Shown here: positions 1 through 7,170 of the stretch, piece after piece
How positions within the stretch are numbered: the stretch's first letter is position 1
How the letters are laid out: every line of letters starts with the position of its first letter
Source of the DNA: Flavobacteriales bacterium
GTDB lineage: Bacteria > Bacteroidota > Bacteroidia > Flavobacteriales > BACL11
Assembly: GCA_002730985.1 (NCBI GenBank)
Contig: PCBP01000009.1
Location: 1-11,170 of the forward strand
Direction: 5' to 3'
DNA: 11,170 nt
Notes under the pieces: generated by a model
The model's input: only the letters and a program-made list of their open reading frames with translations
Told to the model about the DNA's origin: nothing
Database searches by the model: none
Translations under genes and position numbers: made by a program

Positions 1-908
1 CCATCTTCTTTCTTATAGAAAACACCTTTCTCAAGACCAATATCTACTACATCTTTACCTAAAAGGTAAGTTTCACTTTCAAAGTAATTTCTGTCAAAAT
101 CAACCCCAATCCTAGCATAAGTGGCTGCAAAACCATCATAAACCCATCCATTCATCTTCTCCCAAAGAGATCTTACTGTGGCATCTCTTGCCTCCCATCT
201 AACAAGCATATCCTGAGCCTTCTTCAAGATAGGAGCTTCTTTACTAGCCTGTACCTCTTCTATACCTGAAGCAATCAATTCAGCAATCTCTTTCTTGTAA
301 TATTTATCAAACTCTACATAGTATTTCCCAACTAAATGGTCACCTTTCACACCAGAAGAATCTGGTGTCTCTCCATTCCCGAAATCTTGCCAAGCTACCA
401 TTGACTTGCAAATATGTATCCCTCTATCATTAATAATCTGCACCTTCTTTACATTCTTTCCACTTGCTTTGAGTATTTCAGCAATTGAATATCCTAAGAA
501 ATTATTTCTTAAATGTCCAAAATGGATTGGTTTATTAGTGTTAGGTGAGGAGTACTCTACCAAATAAGTATGTGAGTTGTCATCTGATTTCACTATTCCA
601 TAATCAGGATTATCATATATATCTATAAAATTATTAAACCAGAAGTCTTTAGAAATCTCAAGATTCAAAAATCCTTTTACAACATTAAAATTAATAACCT
701 CTGTAACATTATCAATTAAATAACTGCCTATCTCTTCAGCTGTTGCCTCTGCCCCTTTCTTAGAAACACTAACAAGTGGAAATACTACTAAAGTAATATC
801 CCCATCAAAACCTTTTCTAGTATTTTGGAACTGTATACTAGGCTCTGATGCCGAATATAATTCAGCTAGTGCTCTTTTAATCTCATTCTGTAATATTTCT
901 TGTATCAT
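1..908 (-). CDS. argS: Arginyl-tRNA synthetase, N-terminal half (partial)
   Basis: Class I aminoacyl-tRNA synthetase that charges tRNA(Arg) with arginine in the cytoplasm. About 302 residues are visible from the ATG at 908; the frame is open to position 1, so the anticodon-binding C-terminal half is outside the window (the family is usually near 590 residues). Residues 1-85 fit the ArgS-specific N-terminal tRNA-recognition domain. The catalytic fold follows, with the stretch EYSSPNTNKPIHFGHLRN at about 118-135, in which HFGH (129-132) is the HIGH-type ATP-binding signature in its typical ArgS setting. QIINDRGIHICKSM (157-170) and WEARD (238-242) are further family-like segments. The KMSK-type loop is not reached. 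The start lies 2 bases after the ctlX stop (TAA-AT-ATG), so the gene is read as the third cistron of the operon and is probably translationally coupled. Identification is by motif recognition and is close to certain. Confidence 0.95.
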   Translation of the reverse strand, partial: MIQEILQNEIKRALAELYSASEPSIQFQNTRKGFDGDITLVVFPLVSVSKKGAEATAEEIGSYLIDNVTEVINFNVVKGFLNLEISKDFWFNNFIDIYDNPDYGIVKSDDNSHTYLVEYSSPNTNKPIHFGHLRNNFLGYSIAEILKASGKNVKKVQIINDRGIHICKSMVAWQDFGNGETPDSSGVKGDHLVGKYYVEFDKYYKKEIAELIASGIEEVQASKEAPILKKAQDMLVRWEARDATVRSLWEKMNGWVYDGFAATYARIGVDFDRNYFESETYLLGKDVVDIGLEKGVFYKKED

Positions 909-910
909 AT

Positions 911-1843
911 TTACTTTTTAGGCAAAAATACCTCCGCCATCATACATCTTGCACTGCCACCACCGCAAGCCTCTATTGTGTCTAATGAACTGTTAATAAT
1001 AGGACAGTGTTCCTCAATTGCATTCTTTTGTTGATTCGTTAAACTAGTAAATGCTGATTTCGACATCACAAGATAAGGTTTATCTCCCATTACTTGTAAC
1101 ATATTGCCTGCAAATCTATGTTTTTGATCCTGAGTAATTTCTATTATATCCTTTCCAGTCTCAGTAAGTGTTCTGACAACATATGCTCTTTCATCCTCAT
1201 TATCAATAGCATCTAAGCAAATTACAGCAAACTTTTCAGCAATGCACATCATTACATTAGTATGATAAATAGCCTTCCTTTCTCCATTCACATCTTGATT
1301 GGCGATAAAACAGACTGGACGATAACCAAACTCATCACAAAATTGCAATACTGCCATCTTATCAGTACGAATAGAAATTACTGCATAACAAATTCTATTT
1401 TCTCTATCAAGAACCATACTTCCTGTACCTTCAAGGTACCTCTCATCTTTTTCAAAATCAGTAAAATCTTTAATCTCTTTAATTTTAAAGCCATACTCAT
1501 TAACTAAAGAATCAAAAATATCTTTCCTCCTCTCGTCTCTTCTATTCTTAGCCCACATAGGAAAGATTCCTATAATGCCTTCAGCATGAAAAGAAACCCA
1601 ATTATTTGGAAAAATAGAATCAGGTGTATCAGGTTCTTTCGTGTCTTCATAAACAATCATATTTACCCCGCAATTTTCTAACCTCTTAACAAAAAGATTA
1701 AATTCTATAAGAGCTTTTCTCTGAGTTTGTTCAGGAGATAAATTGTCAAAGACTTGCTGATAATAATTATTAGTAGCCGTTTGCTCATTATATCTAAAAG
1801 CAACTGGCTTTATCATTAAAATATTATTTGTTATCTGCTTCAT
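911..1843 (-). CDS. ctlX: CtlX-type citrulline/arginine-related pentein hydrolase
   Basis: Predicted 310-residue cytoplasmic enzyme of the guanidino-group-modifying (pentein) superfamily, closest by eye to the CtlX family ('citrulline utilization hydrolase', also annotated arginine deiminase-related). The expected active-site landmarks are in order: FPNNWVSFH (residues 78-86), LEGTGS (137-142), YHTN with the catalytic-type His (His194), and GGGSARC with the nucleophile Cys (Cys300) ten residues from the C-terminus. The start was set at the ATG at 1843 rather than the upstream in-frame ATG at 1873. This gives MKQITNNILMIKP at the N-terminus, as in the family, and an overlapping TAATG with the preceding gene's stop. 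The 10-residue extension would lie entirely inside the upstream coding sequence. It sits between another pentein enzyme and argS, suggesting a role with free arginine or citrulline. The family name is well supported; the true substrate is not established from sequence. Confidence 0.87.
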   Translation of the reverse strand: MKQITNNILMIKPVAFRYNEQTATNNYYQQVFDNLSPEQTQRKALIEFNLFVKRLENCGVNMIVYEDTKEPDTPDSIFPNNWVSFHAEGIIGIFPMWAKNRRDERRKDIFDSLVNEYGFKIKEIKDFTDFEKDERYLEGTGSMVLDRENRICYAVISIRTDKMAVLQFCDEFGYRPVCFIANQDVNGERKAIYHTNVMMCIAEKFAVICLDAIDNEDERAYVVRTLTETGKDIIEITQDQKHRFAGNMLQVMGDKPYLVMSKSAFTSLTNQQKNAIEEHCPIINSSLDTIEACGGGSARCMMAEVFLPKK

Positions 1844-2757
1844 TAGCATCTTACTAAAGGCATTGTTGAGCATCTAAATAAACCTGACATTTTTGCTATC
1901 TCAGCATAAGGCACTTCTTCGACAATAAAACCTCTCTTCCTTAACTCACTATTTAGTCTTGAGAATCTTTCCTCTGAAATAATCACTTTGTCAGATATTG
2001 AAAATATATTAGAGCTCATACTATACATTTCATCTCTACTTAATTCAATGATATTTTCTTTTTTAAAATGATTCACTAAGAAATTATAATCCTTCTCATT
2101 CTTAAAACCACCTTTATATAATATTGCCATATCCTTGCCAATTGGCTGAAAGCAACAATCTAGATGTAAAACATTCTCTTTAGCATCATCATCTGATTTT
2201 CGCAACTCCAACCCCTTCACCTTCTTATCGTAGAAAGTTGTTGCTAAGAAATCAAGTCCAGCACGATTAGTTCTAGCTACTGTATATCTTTCAAAATCTT
2301 CCTTCTCAGAATATCCAACAAATATATAATCATCGCAAAGTATTACATCACCTCCTTCCGCCCTAGTATCCTCAGGCATTCTTATTTTATCTAATTCTTC
2401 TATCTGATTCAATACAGAATCAATAGCCTCTACTTCTTTCCTTCTATCTTTAATTATATTTGGGAGAACTAACTTGTCTCCTATTGCAAAAGCTATATCT
2501 CTTGAAAATATCTGATTTAATCCTTTAATATTCTGCGGACGATATACTGTTACGTTATATTTCTTAAAAACTTTAACCAAAGCATCCATTGCTGAAATAC
2601 AATCCTTCTCAAGTGGAAAAATACCTAGTCTTACATGCTCCTTGGATTTTGGATCATAACATTCTTCTAAAGTTGGAATGCCACCAAATGCATTCGCAAT
2701 ACCTACAATAACAGCTCGTAATTGTGCAATCTCATTAGTTATATTAATCTTAATCAT
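1843..2757 (-). CDS. Amidinotransferase / DDAH-family protein (pentein fold)
   Basis: Predicted 304-residue soluble enzyme of the amidinotransferase/dimethylarginine dimethylaminohydrolase group. Landmarks are FSRD (residues 84-87), AEGGD (133-137), LHLDCCF with the catalytic-type His (His198), and FRCSTMPL with the nucleophile Cys (Cys296) close to the C-terminus. That is the Asp/Glu-His-Cys arrangement of enzymes attacking a guanidino or ureido carbon. Which reaction it performs (amidino transfer, dimethylarginine or arginine/citrulline hydrolysis) cannot be decided by eye. Start choice: an in-frame TTG at 2769 would add four residues, but that TTG lies inside a TAAGTTTG box that looks like the promoter -7 element, so the ATG at 2757 (MIKINITNEIAQL) is preferred. 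The stop overlaps the ctlX start by one base. It is the first gene of the left operon and diverges from ftsK. Confidence 0.8.
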   Translation of the reverse strand: MIKINITNEIAQLRAVIVGIANAFGGIPTLEECYDPKSKEHVRLGIFPLEKDCISAMDALVKVFKKYNVTVYRPQNIKGLNQIFSRDIAFAIGDKLVLPNIIKDRRKEVEAIDSVLNQIEELDKIRMPEDTRAEGGDVILCDDYIFVGYSEKEDFERYTVARTNRAGLDFLATTFYDKKVKGLELRKSDDDAKENVLHLDCCFQPIGKDMAILYKGGFKNEKDYNFLVNHFKKENIIELSRDEMYSMSSNIFSISDKVIISEERFSRLNSELRKRGFIVEEVPYAEIAKMSGLFRCSTMPLVRC

Positions 2758-2766
2758 ATTTAAATG

Positions 2767-2774
2767 CAAACTTA
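2767..2774 (-). promoter_or_regulatory. Candidate -7 box for the amidinotransferase-ctlX-argS operon
   Basis: Reads TAAGTTTG on the minus strand, an exact match to the Bacteroidota/Flavobacterium -7 consensus TAnnTTTG (known for this phylum). It ends 9 bases before the ATG at 2757, so the inferred leader is very short. No clear -33 TTG lies 17-23 bases upstream, so the call rests on the -7 box and its position. Confidence 0.45.
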
Positions 2775-2879
2775 GTGTTTTATACTAAAAAAACTAGCAT
2801 AGTTCTTCCTCTAACAATTATTAACAATATCATGGTAAAATATATCCTTCCATCATTTAAAAAATTCTTAATTCATTTG

Positions 2880-2887
2880 TATTTTTG
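2880..2887 (+). promoter_or_regulatory. Candidate -7 box for the ftsK-lolA operon
   Basis: Reads TATTTTTG, matching TAnnTTTG, and ends 10 bases before the ftsK ATG at 2898. It mirrors the arrangement on the other side of this divergent gap. The expected -33 TTG is not evident in the AT-rich stretch around 2855-2863. The remainder of the 2758-2897 gap is AT-rich with no open frame or strong hairpin noticed. Confidence 0.38.
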
Positions 2888-2897
2888 AAAGTAAAAT

Positions 2898-5237
2898 ATG
2901 AGAACTAAAAAACTTAAGTTTAAGAACTCAAAGAAAGCTAGCCTTAAAAGAATATTGGCTCCTTTTCAAGATTCAACTAATCAAAAAATATTTGGAACAA
3001 TCATTGCATTATTTTCAGTGTTAATGATTATCGCATTTATTTCTTACTTATTAGAGTGGAAAGCAGATGACAGTATTTTATCAGCAGAAGGCTATTCTAT
3101 CCTTAATAACGAGACAAAAAATCAAATCGGGGGTCTAGGAGCGCAGATAGCTCATAGATTTATAAAGCTCTGGTTTGGAATTTCAGCACTCTTAATTCCA
3201 TTTCTAACACTTATAATAGGACTAAAGATCCTAGGATTAAAGAGGTTTGAACTAAGCAAAATAATCTTTAATTGTACTCTAGCGCTAATCGTATTACCTA
3301 TTTTCATTCATCATTTCTTGGGAGGAATTATTACAGCAGGAGGATTAGGAATATTTGTTAACGAACTTTTAATTCAAGTGATAGGGAGCATTGGCACTAG
3401 TCTAGTTCTTATTACCTGCATATTACTTTATCTGATTATATCATTCAATATTACTAGCGAGAAGATCCGAGTATTTATGAGCAAGATTAAGCCTGTAAGA
3501 GACAATAAGCAAATTGAAGAAGGCGAACCTATTACAGAAATAAAATCAAATGAAGATCCAAATGTTTCAGCAAATGAGGTAACATCAACAGAAACTAATA
3601 CCGAGCCTTCAACAACAGATTCTACCACAATTAATCACATAGAAGAAGGTCATGTAGGCCTAGAGTTGATAGACGCTACTAATGAAGAAACCCTTAGTAA
3701 GAGTGATATCGAAAAGAAGCTTGAGGAATTAGGAGATTTTGATCCTACCCTTGAACTTTCACAATTTAGAATGCCAGAGATGGATCTATTAAAAGACTAT
3801 GGGAAAAGTAAAATTGAGATTGACAAAGAGGAACTAGAAAAAAATAAAAATAAGATTGTTGAAACTTTAGGGCACTATAAAATTGGGATAGCATCTATAT
3901 CAGCTACAGTGGGTCCTACAATCACTCTTTATGAGATTGTGCCCGAAGCAGGAATACGAATCTCTAAAATTAAAAACTTGGAAGATGACATCTCTCTTAG
4001 CCTAGCTGCAGAAGGAATCCGAATCATTGCCCCTATCCCAGGAAGAGGAACGATTGGTATTGAAGTACCTAATGCTAATAAGAATACCGTTTCTATGCTA
4101 GAAGTAATCCAATCAGAAAGATTTCAAAACTCTAAAATGGAACTACCTATCGCATTTGGTAAAACAATCTCAAACGAGACATTTTTAGTGGATCTAGCTA
4201 GAATGCCTCACCTACTGATGGCTGGTGCTACTGGCCAAGGGAAATCAGTAGGATTAAATGCAATATTAATATCATTACTTTATAAAAAACATCCATCACA
4301 GATAAAATTTGTACTAGTGGATCCTAAAAAAGTAGAGCTTACCCTGTTTAATAAAATAGAACGCCACTACCTTGCGAAATTACCTGATTCGGAGGACGCA
4401 ATTATTACTGACACTAAGAAAGTAATAAACACAGTAAATTCTCTTTGCATCGAGATGGATGAGCGTTACGAATTATGTAAAAGTGCTAATTGCAGAAATA
4501 TAAAAGAATATAACACAAAATTTATCTCTAGAAAGTTAAACCCAAATAATGGGCACAGATACTTACCATATATCGTATTAGTAATTGATGAGTTTGCTGA
4601 CCTTATCATGACTGCGGGCAAGGAAATAGAAACGCCTATAGCAAGGCTTGCCCAACTAGCACGCGCAATTGGAATACATTTAATTATTGCTACACAAAGA
4701 CCTTCAGTAAATGTAATTACTGGAATCATAAAAGCTAATTTCCCGGCAAGAGTTGCTTTTAGAGTAACATCCACCATTGACTCTAGAACAATAATGGATA
4801 ATAAAGGAGCTGAACAATTAATTGGCATGGGAGATATGTTAATCTCAACAGGTAATGACCTGACCAGACTACAGTGTGCGTTCATTGACACCCCCGAAGT
4901 AGAACGAATCTGTGAATTTATCGGTTCACAAAGAGCCTATCCACAAGCGTATATACTACCAGAATATGAAGGTGAGACAGAAGCTGTAGGAGGAAGCGCT
5001 GATTTAAATGAATTAGATGCCATGTTTAATGATGCAGCATTAGTAGTTGTACAACATCAATCTGGTTCAACATCATTAATCCAAAGAAAATTAAGAATAG
5101 GATACAACCGTGCAGGCAGTATTATTGACCAATTAGAGGCAGCAAATATAGTAGGGCCATTCGAAGGGAGTAAGGCACGAAAAGTTCTAGTAAGAGATGA
5201 AATGGCTCTTACAGAATTATTAAACACCCTAAAGTAA
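2898..5237 (+). CDS. ftsK: DNA translocase FtsK
   Basis: 779-residue membrane-anchored, ATP-driven DNA pump of the FtsK/SpoIIIE family, acting at the division septum to clear and help resolve chromosome termini. A basic N-terminus is followed by four hydrophobic segments at about 31-52, 91-113, 118-141 and 155-183. A short acidic, Ser/Thr/Asn-rich linker (about 200-300) follows, far shorter than in E. coli and normal for Bacteroidota. The motor has Walker A GATGQGKS at 443-450 and Walker B IVLVIDEFAD near 559-568, followed by the conserved LARAIGIHLIIATQRPS segment. The C-terminus (about 702-779) is the gamma winged-helix domain that reads polar sequences, including LRIGYNRAGSIIDQLE. Full length with no disruption. 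The ATG at 2898 follows a TAnnTTTG box directly. The lolA-like gene follows after 2 bases, a pairing common in this phylum. Confidence 0.97.
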   Translation: MRTKKLKFKNSKKASLKRILAPFQDSTNQKIFGTIIALFSVLMIIAFISYLLEWKADDSILSAEGYSILNNETKNQIGGLGAQIAHRFIKLWFGISALLIPFLTLIIGLKILGLKRFELSKIIFNCTLALIVLPIFIHHFLGGIITAGGLGIFVNELLIQVIGSIGTSLVLITCILLYLIISFNITSEKIRVFMSKIKPVRDNKQIEEGEPITEIKSNEDPNVSANEVTSTETNTEPSTTDSTTINHIEEGHVGLELIDATNEETLSKSDIEKKLEELGDFDPTLELSQFRMPEMDLLKDYGKSKIEIDKEELEKNKNKIVETLGHYKIGIASISATVGPTITLYEIVPEAGIRISKIKNLEDDISLSLAAEGIRIIAPIPGRGTIGIEVPNANKNTVSMLEVIQSERFQNSKMELPIAFGKTISNETFLVDLARMPHLLMAGATGQGKSVGLNAILISLLYKKHPSQIKFVLVDPKKVELTLFNKIERHYLAKLPDSEDAIITDTKKVINTVNSLCIEMDERYELCKSANCRNIKEYNTKFISRKLNPNNGHRYLPYIVLVIDEFADLIMTAGKEIETPIARLAQLARAIGIHLIIATQRPSVNVITGIIKANFPARVAFRVTSTIDSRTIMDNKGAEQLIGMGDMLISTGNDLTRLQCAFIDTPEVERICEFIGSQRAYPQAYILPEYEGETEAVGGSADLNELDAMFNDAALVVVQHQSGSTSLIQRKLRIGYNRAGSIIDQLEAANIVGPFEGSKARKVLVRDEMALTELLNTLK

Positions 5238-5239
5238 CA

Positions 5240-5884
5240 ATGAGAAAGCTAATTACATCCTCACTAATTCTATTAAGTAGCACCATTTTCGCACAAGATC
5301 AAATCGCTAAAGAAACGCTAGAAAGATTGAACACAACTACTAGATCATATGAGAATCTAACTATAAACTTCGAGTTTAATTATAAATGGGGAAATCTAGA
5401 TAATAAGAAGGCTATGCAAATTGATGAGTCTTTTAATGGCATTCTAATAACCAAAGGAGATAAATTCCTACTAGAAATAGATAATCAAATCATCATAAAT
5501 GATGGGAAAACCCAATGGATTTACTTAGCTGATATGAATGAGGTGCAAATAATAAACAATTCTCCAGAAGATAATATGATGAATCCAAATAAACTTCTTG
5601 CTACCTATGAAGAAGATTACAAATACACTTATGCTGGCACTGTATCAGAAAAAGGAAAACGCTTACAAATTATCAACCTATTTCCAAAAAAGAGTCAAGA
5701 ATTCATAAAAATAACTATTGCCGTTGATGCTACAAGAAACCAATTAGAAAGAGTCACGGCGCAAGATAAGAATGGTGCAAGTCATACTTACTTGATTAAA
5801 TCGTCTAAAAGTAATACCATCATAAAACCATTCAACTTTAACATTGCTGATTTTCCTGATGTCGAAGTGATTGACTTAAGGTAA
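5240..5884 (+). CDS. lolA: LolA-type outer-membrane lipoprotein carrier protein
   Basis: 214-residue predicted periplasmic protein. Residues 1-18 form a signal peptide (basic MRK, then a hydrophobic core ending STIFA), with cleavage likely before Gln19. The mature part begins with an amphipathic helix (AKETLERLNTTTRSYENLTI) and continues as beta strands with features typical of Bacteroidota LolA: FNGILITKGDKFLLEI, then INDGKTQWIYLADMNEVQI, and a C-terminal FNIADFPDVEVIDLR. The family forms an open beta-barrel that carries lipoproteins across the periplasm. The ATG lies 2 bases after the ftsK stop (TAA-CA-ATG), so co-transcription and coupling are likely. Its TAA abuts the stop of the converging adhesin operon. 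LolA-like folds diverge strongly in sequence, so the assignment also rests on the ftsK neighbourhood. Confidence 0.85.
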   Translation: MRKLITSSLILLSSTIFAQDQIAKETLERLNTTTRSYENLTINFEFNYKWGNLDNKKAMQIDESFNGILITKGDKFLLEIDNQIIINDGKTQWIYLADMNEVQIINNSPEDNMMNPNKLLATYEEDYKYTYAGTVSEKGKRLQIINLFPKKSQEFIKITIAVDATRNQLERVTAQDKNGASHTYLIKSSKSNTIIKPFNFNIADFPDVEVIDLR

Positions 5885-5892
5885 CTACCTTA
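5877..5892. terminator. Short palindrome over two converging stop codons (possible bidirectional terminator)
   Basis: TAAGGTA-AC-TACCTTA is a perfect 7-bp inverted repeat with a 2-base centre (6 pairs around a 4-base loop if folded). It contains the lolA TAA (5882-5884) and the minus-strand TAG of the next gene (5887-5885). The stem is short and AT-biased with no strong U-tract, so it may be a weak terminator only. It is the sole candidate at this convergent junction. Confidence 0.3.
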
Positions 5893-7165
5893 TTAATGTT
5901 ACCAACCCATTCTTTTTCCGAACCTCTCCTAACTCGTCAGTAATAATAAGAAGCCAATTATATACTTCTGCTGGAGAATCAGCACCATCCCACCACTTAT
6001 CTATATCAGCTGTCTGAAATACCCTTTCTCCCCATTGATTATAAATCTGAAAATCATAAGACTTATACTTCTCCATACGCAACCCGCTAGGACCAAAAGC
6101 ATCATTATCACCATCATTATTAGGAGTAAAAGCTGTTGGTATATGTAGAACAAAATCATAATACATAATAATGTTCTTTGTTATGGAATCCTTACACTCA
6201 TTAAGATCTTCAACAATTAACATTACATTATAGATACCTGGATCATCATAAATATGAGAAGGATCTGATTGTACTGAAAAAACTGAATCTCCAAAATCCC
6301 AAAGAAATGGAACAGCATCTATAGAAGTATTTGTAAAGTTAATCTCAGGATTCAAAGTAGATAATGTAAATGGATTATACGTAAAATTAGCCTCAGGATT
6401 ACCAGCAACCGAGACTACTTTAGTCAAAGAATCTTTACAGCCAAGATCATCCTGAATACTTAAAGAAACTTCATAATTACCTATCTGATTATATGTATAG
6501 GAAACAGAATCTCCATAGTTAACCACCCCATTTCCTAGATGCCAAATACTAGATGTTGATTGCCCTGAAGGCACAATTGATTGATTAATAAAATAAGTAG
6601 GATTATCCAAGCACAAGCCATCAATAATAAAATTAGCAATGGGACTAATATATGAATTAACAGATATATAATCACTAGTGTTCGAACATCCATTAATATC
6701 TGTCACACTTACAAAATAATTAGCTGTTGTATCAGCATAGATATAATCTGAACTTGAATTATTATTCCATAAAACTGTACTATATAATGAGTCTACTTGA
6801 AGCCGAACACTATCCCCTTCACAAAAAGAAATAGGTCCTTCTGCAAATATACTAGGATTTGGCTTAGGGTGAACCTCTACTAAGATACTATCTTCTCCAA
6901 TGCATGAATTAGCATCTATCTCCGAAACGTGAAGCCAGAACACACCCGTATTGTTAAGGTCAAGTATGATATGTTCTGTTCCGTTTCCAGAAATAATTTC
7001 TGCAATATTAGAAGGGCCGTTTATGGTCCAATTATAGGTTGAACCATTAGTAACTGGAACTGCAAAATTTTCTGCAGAATCTCCCTCACAAAGATGAATT
7101 ATATTCTGAGCAGATATATTTATCTGCAGTAAGAATAAGAATAATATGTATATTAATTGTCTCAA
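5885..7165 (-). CDS. Secreted PKD-domain protein with T9SS type B C-terminal sorting domain
   Basis: 426-residue predicted surface or secreted protein. Residues 1-19 are a signal peptide (MRQLIYILFLFLLQINISA). Then come a PKD-like domain (about 21-98, GSTYNWTINGPSNI core), an Ig-like domain (about 100-172), and two PKD domains (about 175-252 and 257-333, the second with FLWDFGDS and HIYDDPGIYNVMLIVED). Residues 340-426 match the gliding-motility-associated type B CTD (CHU_C): IPTAFTPNNDGDNDAF, FQIYNQWGERVFQ, WDG, and a terminal GLVTLIR. This domain directs export by the type IX secretion system. There is no ATG before the signal peptide. The best start is TTG at 7165, 5 bases after the upstream gene's TAA; CTG at 7177 is the only longer common alternative, and a stop lies at 7183. 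It is the last gene of the minus-strand adhesin operon. Binding target unknown. Confidence 0.86.
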   Translation of the reverse strand: MRQLIYILFLFLLQINISAQNIIHLCEGDSAENFAVPVTNGSTYNWTINGPSNIAEIISGNGTEHIILDLNNTGVFWLHVSEIDANSCIGEDSILVEVHPKPNPSIFAEGPISFCEGDSVRLQVDSLYSTVLWNNNSSSDYIYADTTANYFVSVTDINGCSNTSDYISVNSYISPIANFIIDGLCLDNPTYFINQSIVPSGQSTSSIWHLGNGVVNYGDSVSYTYNQIGNYEVSLSIQDDLGCKDSLTKVVSVAGNPEANFTYNPFTLSTLNPEINFTNTSIDAVPFLWDFGDSVFSVQSDPSHIYDDPGIYNVMLIVEDLNECKDSITKNIIMYYDFVLHIPTAFTPNNDGDNDAFGPSGLRMEKYKSYDFQIYNQWGERVFQTADIDKWWDGADSPAEVYNWLLIITDELGEVRKKNGLVTLIR

Positions 7166-7170
7166 ATCTA

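Noticed and set aside
1262..1507. 81-codon plus-strand open frame within ctlX
   Set aside because: Antisense shadow of a well-supported gene, with no start signal and low-complexity product.
1844..1873. Upstream ATG at 1873 for ctlX
   Set aside because: Would add ten residues encoded wholly within the upstream gene; the TAATG overlap start at 1843 fits the family's N-terminus.
4466..4891. 141-codon minus-strand open frame inside ftsK
   Set aside because: Lies antisense to the conserved motor domain of ftsK, has no protein-like motifs, and is best explained as a shadow of the coding strand.
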